Positions 26,684 through 33,353 of a stretch of 39,733 nucleotides of DNA are shown here, one piece after another. Below the pieces are notes generated by a model, which saw only the letters and a list, made by a program, of their open reading frames with translations, was not told where the DNA came from and did not search any database. The stretch covers positions 1 through 39,733 of the forward strand of contig CAILVZ010000136.1 of assembly GCA_903837825.1 (NCBI GenBank), read 5' to 3'. The DNA comes from Akkermansiaceae bacterium. Lineage in GTDB: Bacteria > Verrucomicrobiota > Verrucomicrobiia > Verrucomicrobiales > Akkermansiaceae. Positions within the stretch are counted from its first letter, which is position 1. The number at the start of each line of letters is the position of its first letter. Made by a program: the position numbers and the translations under genes.

Positions 26684-27553
26684 ATGAAACGCATTTTAAA
26701 AATCGACGAGTGGTTTCACCCAGACGGCTTCCCCATCAGCGTTGAGCGCAGGGAGCCGCAGGAGCTTTTCGGGCCGCATTCGCACGAATTTGCCGAGTTG
26801 GTGATCGTGACGGGCGGCAAGTGCTTGCACGTGACGGGGCAAGATTCTTGGGAGCTCACCGCTGGGGACGTCTTCGTCATCGCTGGCACGCGGGAACATG
26901 AGTATCGCGATCTCGTCGATCTAAGGCTCGTCAACATCCTCTACCAGCCCAACCAATTGAAAATGGCCCTGCTAGACCTGCCATCTGTGGCGGGATACCA
27001 CGCGCTTTTTACCCTAGAGCCCTCGTGGAAAAAACGCCAATCCAGCAAAGGGCGTCTGCATTTGAATGCCAAAGAGTTGGCTCAAGTCGTGGAGGTTGCA
27101 GAGCGTTTGGAAGTCGAGCTGAACGCGCGTGAGCCCGGATTCGGATTCATGGCCATGGCCTCATTCATGCAGATGGTCGGGCTACTTTCACGCTGCTACG
27201 GGCGCAACCCATCCCCGGACGTGAAGGCGCTTCTGCGCATCGGCGAGGCGCTATCCCACCTCGAGCGCAACATCCACCGAGATGTCAATCTGGAGGAATT
27301 GGCCAAGACTGCGCACATGTCACCGCGCAGTTTTTTACGAGTTTTCCATTCCGCCACAGGGACTTCTCCGCTCGCATGGGTGATCGAGCAACGGATCAAC
27401 CGCGCCTGCAGCCTGCTCCGCCATACCGAACGCCGCGTCACCGAGATCGCCTTCGACGTCGGGTTCAACGATAGTAATTATTTCACCCGCCAATTCCATA
27501 AATTGACGGGGGTTTCGCCACGTGACTATCGTCTGCGCCGTGGCATCACCTGA
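26684..27553 (+). CDS. AraC family regulator, probable rhamnose-responsive (RhaS/RhaR-like)
   Basis: 289 residues. The N-terminal cupin-like sensor shows HSHEFAELVIVTGGKCLHVTG and GDVFVIAGTREHEYRDLVDL, as in the E. coli RhaS/RhaR arabinose-binding-like domain. The C-terminal AraC DNA-binding domain has two helix-turn-helix units: VNLEELAKTAHMSPRSFLRVF and RVTEIAFDVGFNDSNYFTRQF, ending KLTGVSPRDYR. It is divergent from rhaA with a shared 97-bp region, so it probably activates the rhamnose block when the sugar is present. Ligand is inferred from context. Confidence 0.9.
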   Translation: MKRILKIDEWFHPDGFPISVERREPQELFGPHSHEFAELVIVTGGKCLHVTGQDSWELTAGDVFVIAGTREHEYRDLVDLRLVNILYQPNQLKMALLDLPSVAGYHALFTLEPSWKKRQSSKGRLHLNAKELAQVVEVAERLEVELNAREPGFGFMAMASFMQMVGLLSRCYGRNPSPDVKALLRIGEALSHLERNIHRDVNLEELAKTAHMSPRSFLRVFHSATGTSPLAWVIEQRINRACSLLRHTERRVTEIAFDVGFNDSNYFTRQFHKLTGVSPRDYRLRRGIT

Positions 27554-27626
27554 ATTTCTCGCACAGAAACTGCGGGAGCTTCACTTGACCTCAAGCCATG
27601 ATGGGTGCAACTTCCCCCACTCAAAA

Positions 27627-28256
27627 GTGAAAACAAGTTACTACCTCTCCATCCCGCTTTTTGCACTTCTAGCGATCTGCCTCCCTTCGTGCGCCCCTCC
27701 CATTCCTGGGCAGTCCGACTACCTCAAAGGCGTCGGCGGATCAATCCACCAACCCGTGTCCGGTGGCCCGCATCATCCAGCTCCAGCGATCCCCGACGAC
27801 GTCTCCTACTGGGATGGCGACGGTGTGGGTGGCAACCCGCTGATCCGGATCAATCGTGGCCAGCAAAAAGCGTTCTTCTACAAAGGCGGAGTGCTTGTCG
27901 GCATTTCACGGATTTCCAGCGGCAAGGAAGACCACGGAACCCCAGCGGGAAATTACAAGATCATCGAAAAAGACAAAAACCACATCTCATCCGCCTACGG
28001 TGTTTTTAAAAGCAAATCGACCGGCATGACGACCAACGACAACGTGGACATCCGCACCGACAAGATCCCTCCAGGCCAAATCTTCTACAACGCGCCCATG
28101 CCGAATTTCATGCGGATCACCAACGGTGGGATTGGCATGCACACGGGCTACCTGCCCGGCTACGCGGCATCCCACGGCTGCATCCGAATGCCGCACCCGA
28201 TGTCGACCAAGTTTTTTGAAAACGTCCAACTCGGCACACCGGTGATCATCGAGTGA
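27627..28256 (+). CDS. L,D-transpeptidase (YkuD) lipoprotein
   Basis: 209 residues starting at GTG 27627, chosen because it begins a lipoprotein signal (KTSYYLSIPLFALLAICLPSC) with the lipobox Cys; upstream codons overlap the end of the AraC gene and look non-coding, and no ATG is in frame. The YkuD domain includes NPLIRINRGQQKAFFYKGG, SSGKEDHGTPAGNYKI and the catalytic motif YAASHGCIRMPHPM (Cys nucleophile and His). Such enzymes make 3-3 peptidoglycan cross-links or attach proteins to the wall. The stop overlaps the rhodanese start by 4 bp (GTGA), so the two are coupled. Confidence 0.88.
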   Translation: MKTSYYLSIPLFALLAICLPSCAPPIPGQSDYLKGVGGSIHQPVSGGPHHPAPAIPDDVSYWDGDGVGGNPLIRINRGQQKAFFYKGGVLVGISRISSGKEDHGTPAGNYKIIEKDKNHISSAYGVFKSKSTGMTTNDNVDIRTDKIPPGQIFYNAPMPNFMRITNGGIGMHTGYLPGYAASHGCIRMPHPMSTKFFENVQLGTPVIIE

Positions 28257-28621
28257 GCGAAGAAAACTCACTCATCCCAAACGCTGCGTCCACCTTGGAG
28301 ATCAGCCCCACAGCGGTCGCGTCGTGGATCCATCTCCCGCATGCGCAACGGCCAAGACTCATCGATTGCCGCGAGGCCGAGGAGTTGGCGATTTGCCAGA
28401 TCCACGGCAATGAATGGATTCCGCTCGGCGACTTTCCCAGCACCGGGCCCGAGCGATGCGCCGACGCCTCTCTGGGGGTGGTCGTTTACTGCCACCACGG
28501 GATGCGCTCACTTCGCGCAGCAATGATCCTCCGATCGCGTGGCATCGAAAACGCATTTTCCATGGCCGGCGGGATCGACGCCTGGTCACGCTTCATCGAT
28601 CCTGCCGTGCCACGCTATTGA
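28253..28621 (+). CDS. Single-domain rhodanese-like protein
   Basis: 122 residues from GTG 28253, overlapping the L,D-transpeptidase stop. Fold marks are PRLIDCREAEELAICQIHG, the active loop YCHHGMRS with catalytic Cys80, and the end FSMAGGIDAWSRFIDPAVPRY, common in bacterial rhodaneses. It may move sulfane sulfur in the cytoplasm; substrate unknown. Its last 29 bp are also readable on the opposite strand as the C-terminal codons of a cutA remnant, and a second copy of its 3' part lies at 30322-30417. Confidence 0.9.
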   Translation: MSEENSLIPNAASTLEISPTAVASWIHLPHAQRPRLIDCREAEELAICQIHGNEWIPLGDFPSTGPERCADASLGVVVYCHHGMRSLRAAMILRSRGIENAFSMAGGIDAWSRFIDPAVPRY

Positions 28622-28636
28622 GCAACCAAGCACGAT
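28427..28636. repeat. Left copy of duplicated rhodanese/cutA tail junction
   Basis: Two blocks match the region 30322-30417. Block 1, 28427-28469, matches 30322-30364 at about 37 of 43 positions. Block 2, 28577-28636, matches 30358-30417 at about 55 of 60, including 22 identical bases around the rhodanese stop. The 114 bp between the blocks are absent from the right copy; both edges carry GACGCCT, so the deletion likely arose by recombination or slippage between these 7-bp repeats. Counts were made by eye. Confidence 0.8.
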
Positions 28637-28670
28637 GAGCCTCGTCTCCCGCGGCAATCCCATTTGAGTA
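28593..28670 (-). pseudogene. cutA C-terminal remnant (overlaps rhodanese tail)
   Basis: Read on the minus strand, 28593 to about 28664 gives SNGIAAGDEAHRAWLLNSVARQDR then TGA at 28593-28595, closely matching the end of the intact CutA nearby (AVAEPYRAWLLNSVARQVR). Shared codons differ mainly at synonymous positions. Slightly further upstream, EVINVV may correspond to the EVPEII of CutA, running under the first codons of the peptidase gene. There is no upstream CutA body, so this is a broken copy; its upstream limit is uncertain. Confidence 0.55.
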
Positions 28671-28680
28671 AACGACATTA

Positions 28681-30180
28681 ATGACTTCCATCCTCCGATA
28701 TCCCACGCTCGCTTCTTTCATCTTCATTTCAGCCTCCACCAACACGATGTTGGCGGACGATGCCGACAGCCCCGCGCGCGCCGCTTATCCCCAGCCGTTT
28801 TCCCGACCTCATTCGATGGGAGACAATTATGACACCTGGCGCGATGCGACAGGCCCTGATGTCGGCGGGACACCCGTCGACATCAGCCGTTTGCCCTCGC
28901 GCGTCGATAACTCCACCCGCCCGCAGTTCCCTCCGATCTACAAACAGAAGGGAGGTGCCTGTGGCCAGTTCACCGCGGTTGCCTCGATCTTCACCTACGA
29001 AATGAACGTGCTGAGTGGCACTGAGGCCAGAACCACCGCCACGCAATTTCCCGCCGACTTTTCATGGAACATGTGCAATGCCGCCGATAGCGCCCAAGGA
29101 TCGGAGGCGCATCATGGTTGGGAAGTGGCCAAGCAGATTGGAATTCCCACCGTCAAATCCTACGGCCGCGTGGAAGGAGACAAGGACAAGATCGGCTCGT
29201 GGGCCAACGGTTACCCCATCTGGCGCGAAGCGATGGAATATCGCGTCGCTGGCTATCGCTACACCCCGACCGCCACCATCTCACAAATCAACGAAGCCCG
29301 CGGCTGGCTCTTCGATCGCAACCAACCCAAACCCGGCAAGGAATCCATCGGCGGATTGCTGGCGCTGGACGGACGGATGGGCGAACTCAAAACGATCACG
29401 AGGACGATTCCCGAAGGAGATTATCTAGCAGGCGAGGACCTATGGATCCATTGGTGCCCCAGCGGTTTCGGCCACGGCATCACATGTGTGGGATACGATG
29501 ACCAGGTCGGATTCGATGTGAACGGCGATGGCAAGGTGACCAACGACAGCGACATCAACGGCGATGGTAAAGTCACCCTCGCTGACCACGAGCGCGGTGC
29601 CTTCATCGTGCTCAACTCATGGGGCAAGACCTGGTCGAAAGACGGCAAGATTTACCTGCTCTACAGCGCGATGGTCGATCCCACTTGGGAACGCGGAAAC
29701 TACCTCGGACGGATCGAGGTTTGCCGAAACATTCCCCGACTCACTTTGAAACTGAATCTCGCCTGCAACAAGCGCTCGGACTTGCGGGTGACCATCGGCA
29801 TCGCCGGCAAGAAAGACGCCAAGAAACCCGAACACGAGCTCGCTCCAGAGGTCCTCAACGGCTGGCCGCTCTTCGGTAAGAATCGGAAGGGCAACGTCGG
29901 CGAAGTCCCTCTCGCCGGACCTAATAATGACAGCCCGCTCGAAATCGGCATCGATCTCACGCCATTGCTCAACAAGTTGGGCCCTGAGTCTGCTGGTGAT
30001 GGCCGCCTTTTCCTAAGCTTCAGCTGCGCGGAAAAAGGCGAGACCACCGGCGTGCTCCACGCCTGTGCCATCCGACGCTACGATGATCAAGGCGCCTTTG
30101 TCCGAGATTCAGTCGTGGAAGTTCAAGATGGAACCTTTGGTAAAAAAGCACTCACGCTCGAAACAATCCTGCCCCCCTAA
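28681..30180 (+). CDS. Secreted papain-like (C1) peptidase with embedded dockerin-type calcium loops
   Basis: 499 residues from ATG 28681 with a signal-like N-terminus ending near MLADDA. The catalytic triad is readable: GGACGQFTAVASIFTYEM with Cys94, SGFGHGITCVGYDD with His265, and IVLNSWGKTW with Asn312. Between His and Asn (residues 279-302) sit two back-to-back 12-residue loops, DVNGDGKVTNDS and DINGDGKVTLAD, of the DxNxDGxV dockerin/EF-hand type. Residues 340-499 form a second, beta-rich region without a recognised family. It would act outside the cytoplasm, possibly calcium-dependent. The usual CWAF after the nucleophile is replaced by CGQF, as in some divergent bacterial C1 enzymes, so activity is likely but not proven. 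It is flanked by the duplicated rhodanese/cutA junctions. Confidence 0.85.
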   Translation: MTSILRYPTLASFIFISASTNTMLADDADSPARAAYPQPFSRPHSMGDNYDTWRDATGPDVGGTPVDISRLPSRVDNSTRPQFPPIYKQKGGACGQFTAVASIFTYEMNVLSGTEARTTATQFPADFSWNMCNAADSAQGSEAHHGWEVAKQIGIPTVKSYGRVEGDKDKIGSWANGYPIWREAMEYRVAGYRYTPTATISQINEARGWLFDRNQPKPGKESIGGLLALDGRMGELKTITRTIPEGDYLAGEDLWIHWCPSGFGHGITCVGYDDQVGFDVNGDGKVTNDSDINGDGKVTLADHERGAFIVLNSWGKTWSKDGKIYLLYSAMVDPTWERGNYLGRIEVCRNIPRLTLKLNLACNKRSDLRVTIGIAGKKDAKKPEHELAPEVLNGWPLFGKNRKGNVGEVPLAGPNNDSPLEIGIDLTPLLNKLGPESAGDGRLFLSFSCAEKGETTGVLHACAIRRYDDQGAFVRDSVVEVQDGTFGKKALTLETILPP

Positions 30181-30321
30181 CGCCGACGACTGACCTCGAT
30201 CAGACACCCGCTCTCCCCGTTCGCTGCCCAGCCGCTGCGGCGACCCGCAATTCAATCTCACGTACAAATAGAAAGCTTTCTTGTATCCTAACGAGTTATA
30301 AGGCGAGGAGCGGGGAGAGGA
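30181..30321. other. Intergenic region with palindromes after the peptidase gene
   Basis: Contains a perfect 12-bp palindrome AGAAAGCTTTCT (30269-30280) inside TACA...TGTA flanks (30263-30285), a GCCG-CTG-CGGC hairpin near 30231-30241, and a 9-bp inverted pair CTCTCCCCG (30211-30219) / CGGGGAGAG (30311-30319). No T-run follows, so none is a clear terminator; the 12-bp palindrome could be an operator or chance. Confidence 0.3.
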
Positions 30322-30402
30322 GGCGACCATCCCAGCACTGGGCCTGGGCGGTGCGCCGACGCCTGGTCACCCATCATCGAACCTGCCGTGCCACGCTATT
30401 GA
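30322..30402 (+). pseudogene. Rhodanese 3' remnant with in-frame internal deletion
   Basis: In the rhodanese frame this reads GDHPSTGPGRCADAW-SPIIEPAVPRY and stops at TGA 30400-30402, matching GDFPSTGPERCADA fused to DAWSRFIDPAVPRY of the intact gene at 28253-28621. The 38 codons holding the catalytic Cys loop are missing, and no start or N-terminal half is present. The 3' part overlaps the end of the intact cutA on the other strand by 29 bp, the same overlap as in the left copy. Confidence 0.75.
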
Positions 30403-30417
30403 GTAACCAAGCGCGAT
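30322..30417. repeat. Right copy of duplicated rhodanese/cutA tail junction
   Basis: Direct repeat of 28427-28469 plus 28577-28636, at offsets of 1895 and 1781 bp, with the 114-bp deletion between. The repeat extends 15 bp past the rhodanese stop, so it is a DNA duplication and not only shared protein motifs. Confidence 0.8.
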
Positions 30418-30703
30418 AGGGTTCAGCCACCGCCGCCGCCTCGAGCGCGATGATTTCCGGGACCTCGTATGGGTGAAGCTCCGCTAGGGCTTTCTGAAAC
30501 TGGGGAAACGCCTCCGCAGACGTTTTGAAAACCGCCAGCACCTCAGCCGATTGCGCCACCCTGCCTTCCCAGCGGTAAATCGACTCGATGCAGGGGACAA
30601 GATTGACACAAGCCGCGAGTTGCATTTCGACGAGGACTGTGCCAATTTGTCGCGCCCGCTCGGAATCGGGGAAGGTGCATAGGACTAAAAATACGTGATT
30701 CAT
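30374..30703 (-). CDS. cutA: Divalent-cation tolerance protein CutA
   Basis: 109 residues from ATG 30703, supported by GGGAG (30709-30713) five bases upstream; the frame stays open to 31033 but that part is antisense to the kinase gene. CutA1 marks are FLVLCTFPDSERARQIG, LAACVNLVPCIESIYRWEG, and the conserved LHPYEVPEIIAL. CutA forms trimers resembling PII proteins; copper tolerance was the first reported role but its function remains unclear. Its last ten codons lie on the antisense of the rhodanese remnant, and its ATG shares the tetramer CATG (30701-30704) with the ATG of the divergent histidine kinase. Confidence 0.93.
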   Translation of the reverse strand: MNHVFLVLCTFPDSERARQIGTVLVEMQLAACVNLVPCIESIYRWEGRVAQSAEVLAVFKTSAEAFPQFQKALAELHPYEVPEIIALEAAAVAEPYRAWLLNSVARQVR

Positions 30704-31928
30704 GGCTACTCCCGGCAACCGAAAGCCTAAACCCAGCAAGCTCAAAGTGAAATCCGGTTTTTTGGAAAAACTGGTGGCAAGGTTGGATCGTGTGGTTCCC
30801 GGCGATGTCCAGCAGATCGTCACCCGCCTGATTCGCGAGAAGGGATTTCTCGAAAAGGTCTTCGAGGCCCTGCACGAGGGGGTCATCATTTTGGACCCGC
30901 AAGGGGTCATCGGGTTCCTCAACCACGCCGCCTGCCAGTTTTTCGGACTCGATCCAGATCGCGCGACCGGTGAATTCATTTCCTCCCAAATCCGCGGCCT
31001 CGACTGGATGCACCTTGGCAAGCCCGGCCGCACGATCAGCCGCGACCTCGAGGTCTTTTACCCAGAGAACCGCTACCTCAACTTCTACCTCGCCCCGATC
31101 GATGGGACCGAAGGAGACCACGAACCACTCGGCTACGTGATGCTCGTCCGAGACCTCACCAGCACGCGCGCAGAAGCAGAAGAAACCCTCGAGTCCGAAC
31201 GCCTGAACTCCCTGACCCTCTTGGCCGCTGGAGTCGCCCACGAAATCGGCAACCCGCTGAATTCGCTCGATATCCACCTCCAGTTGTTAGCCCGCAAACT
31301 GCGCAAACTGTCATCCACCGAGCGTGAACCCCTTGAGAAAAACCTCACCACCGCCCGGGAGGAAATCCAACGCCTCGATCTGATCCTCAAGCAGTTTCTC
31401 AATGCCGTCCGCCCCACCGCACCCCATCGCGAACGCAAGGACCTACACGCCATCCTCCACGACACCCTGCGCCTGCTTGAACCTGAACTCGAAGCGCGCA
31501 AGGTCGCCATCGAACTCGACCTCGCAAGCTCCCTCCCGCCCGCCTTCGTCGACCCCGTCCAATTTCAACAAGTGTTCTACAACCTGATCCGCAATGCCTT
31601 CCAAGCGATCCCATCCGATCAAGGCCTCGTCACGATCCGCACCCGCGTGAACGACTTTGAGTACATCATTTCCATTGAAGACAACGGAACTGGCATTTCG
31701 CCCGAGCACATGGGCGCACTCTTCGAGCCCTACCGCACCACCAAACCCTCGGGCTCCGGACTCGGCCTGCTCATCGTCAGACGCATCATCCGCGAACACG
31801 GCGGCGCCATCGCCATCGAAAGCGAGGCCAACCAAGGCACTCGGGTCATCATTCATTTCCCACACACCGAACGCCCCGTCCGACTGCTAAGCGCTCCCGA
31901 GCCGCCCCCTGTCATCGATGTGATCTAA
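30702..31928 (+). CDS. PAS-containing sensor histidine kinase (NtrB-like)
   Basis: 408 residues with no membrane segment, so probably cytoplasmic. After a basic N-terminus, a PAS domain spans about residues 50-155 (EALHEGVIILDPQGVIGFLNHAACQFFGLD). The dimerisation/phosphoacceptor H-box is LLAAGVAHEIGNPLNSLD with His180. The ATPase domain has an N-box around FYNLIRNAFQAI, G1 EDNGTGIS, F-box LFEPYRTTK and G2 GSGLGLLIV. It pairs with the NtrC-type regulator 26 bp downstream. ATG 30702 overlaps the cutA start; GTG 30747 is an alternative start that would remove the overlap. Signal unknown. Confidence 0.93.
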   Translation: MATPGNRKPKPSKLKVKSGFLEKLVARLDRVVPGDVQQIVTRLIREKGFLEKVFEALHEGVIILDPQGVIGFLNHAACQFFGLDPDRATGEFISSQIRGLDWMHLGKPGRTISRDLEVFYPENRYLNFYLAPIDGTEGDHEPLGYVMLVRDLTSTRAEAEETLESERLNSLTLLAAGVAHEIGNPLNSLDIHLQLLARKLRKLSSTEREPLEKNLTTAREEIQRLDLILKQFLNAVRPTAPHRERKDLHAILHDTLRLLEPELEARKVAIELDLASSLPPAFVDPVQFQQVFYNLIRNAFQAIPSDQGLVTIRTRVNDFEYIISIEDNGTGISPEHMGALFEPYRTTKPSGSGLGLLIVRRIIREHGGAIAIESEANQGTRVIIHFPHTERPVRLLSAPEPPPVIDVI

Positions 31929-31954
31929 CCGATTTTAAGCATTAAATCCCGCCC

Positions 31955-33322
31955 ATGCTGCCGACCCTGCTGATTGTTGAAGATGAACGCGCAACCCGCG
32001 AGGGCCTTCGCAGCGCACTGGAAGATGAGTTCGAGGTCTACACGGCGTCAGGTACCAGCGAAGCCCTAACCATTCTCAAATCCGAACCGATCCAACTCCT
32101 CCTCACCGACCTCAGACTTGGCGGCGATTCGGGCATGGATTTGTTAGATCACGCCTTGGCGATGCCGCAACCACCCGTCGCGATCATGATGACCGCATAC
32201 GGCTCGGTGGACACCGCCGTTGAGGCCATGCGCCGAGGGGCTTGGCATTTCGTCACGAAGCCCTTGAATCTGGATGAGGTCGAGATGCAGCTCAAACGGG
32301 CGCTCCGCAGCCAGGCACTGGAAACCGAAAACCAGCAGCTGGTCCAGCAGGTCAAAAAATCCCACAAACTTGACCGTCTAATCGGAAAATCCCCCGCCAT
32401 CGAACGCGTCGCCGAGCTCGTCCAACAAGTCGCGCCCACTCGGGCTACCGTCCTCATCGAGGGCGAATCCGGAACCGGTAAAGAAGTGGTCGCTCACACG
32501 CTGCACCACCTATCTGGCCGCCCCACGGCAAAAATGGTGATCGTCAATTGCGCGGCACTTTCACCACAACTTCTTGAAAGCGAGCTATTTGGACACGAAA
32601 AAGGCGCCTTCACTGGCGCCTCCCAACGTCGAATCGGCCGCTTTGAACAGGCCGACGGCGGAACCCTTTTTCTTGACGAGATCGGAGAAATCGACGCCGC
32701 AACTCAAGTCAAACTCCTCCGAGTACTTTCAGAACGGAGCCTCGAACGCGTCGGATCTAACTCCCCAATCAAAGTCGATGTACGAGTCATCGCCGCCACC
32801 AACAAAAGCCTCAAAGAACTGGTCTCACGCGGCAGCTTCCGCGAGGACCTCTATTTCCGACTCAATGGGGTCAAAATCGAAATGCCCCCGCTTCGTGACC
32901 GAAGGGAGGACATCGTCTTGCTCGCAGGGAGCTTTCTCACCGAATTCGCCAAGGAGAATGATCGACCCGTGAAGCCTCTGAGCGATTCCGCCATGCAGTC
33001 ACTGCTCGCCTATTCATGGCCCGGCAATGTCCGAGAACTCCGCACGGCCATCGAACACGGCGTCGTGATGAGCAACAGCAACACCATCGAGGTCTGGCAC
33101 CTTCCCCAATTCCTCCAGTCGCAGGAACAATCCCCTACCAGCACGGCAATGGCACCCAAAAACACCCTTGCCGCTGCTTCAGAATTCAACTTGAATGCGC
33201 TTGAGACCAAAACGATCCGCGCCGCGCTCGCACTCGCCCGAGGCAACCGCACGCATGCATCGGAACTTCTTGGGCTAAGTCGAAGAACACTCCAGCGCAA
33301 ATTAAAGGATCTAGGAATCTAG
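31955..33322 (+). CDS. Sigma-54-dependent response regulator (NtrC/AtoC family)
   Basis: 455 residues. The receiver domain (1-120) has the phosphoacceptor Asp52 in [10 protein letters not shown], with T80 and K102 in their usual places. The AAA+ domain (about 140-370) has Walker A GESGTGKE (170-177), the sigma-54 contact loop GAFTGA (217-222), Walker [12 protein letters not shown] and the arginine-finger region. The Fis-type helix-turn-helix is at the C-terminus ([25 protein letters not shown]). It would activate sigma-54 promoters when phosphorylated by the upstream kinase. Target genes are not evident; no clear -24/-12 sequence was identified in the window. Confidence 0.95.
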   Translation: MLPTLLIVEDERATREGLRSALEDEFEVYTASGTSEALTILKSEPIQLLLTDLRLGGDSGMDLLDHALAMPQPPVAIMMTAYGSVDTAVEAMRRGAWHFVTKPLNLDEVEMQLKRALRSQALETENQQLVQQVKKSHKLDRLIGKSPAIERVAELVQQVAPTRATVLIEGESGTGKEVVAHTLHHLSGRPTAKMVIVNCAALSPQLLESELFGHEKGAFTGASQRRIGRFEQADGGTLFLDEIGEIDAATQVKLLRVLSERSLERVGSNSPIKVDVRVIAATNKSLKELVSRGSFREDLYFRLNGVKIEMPPLRDRREDIVLLAGSFLTEFAKENDRPVKPLSDSAMQSLLAYSWPGNVRELRTAIEHGVVMSNSNTIEVWHLPQFLQSQEQSPTSTAMAPKNTLAAASEFNLNALETKTIRAALALARGNRTHASELLGLSRRTLQRKLKDLGI

Positions 33323-33353
33323 CCAAATTAACGAATTTCACTCAATTCTCACC

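Noticed and set aside
28681-30180. Insertion sequence or transposon carrying the peptidase gene
   Set aside because: No transposase, terminal inverted repeats or short target duplication were seen; the flanking repeats are gene fragments, so a mobile element is not supported.
30269-30280. Rho-independent terminator at the AGAAAGCTTTCT palindrome
   Set aside because: A perfect palindrome without a loop cannot fold into a full hairpin of that length, it is AT-rich, and no T-run follows.
30543-31277. 244-codon minus-strand open frame, and the 5' extension of cutA up to 31033
   Set aside because: Both are antisense to the PAS and H-box region of the kinase; CutA similarity begins exactly at ATG 30703, which has a Shine-Dalgarno sequence.
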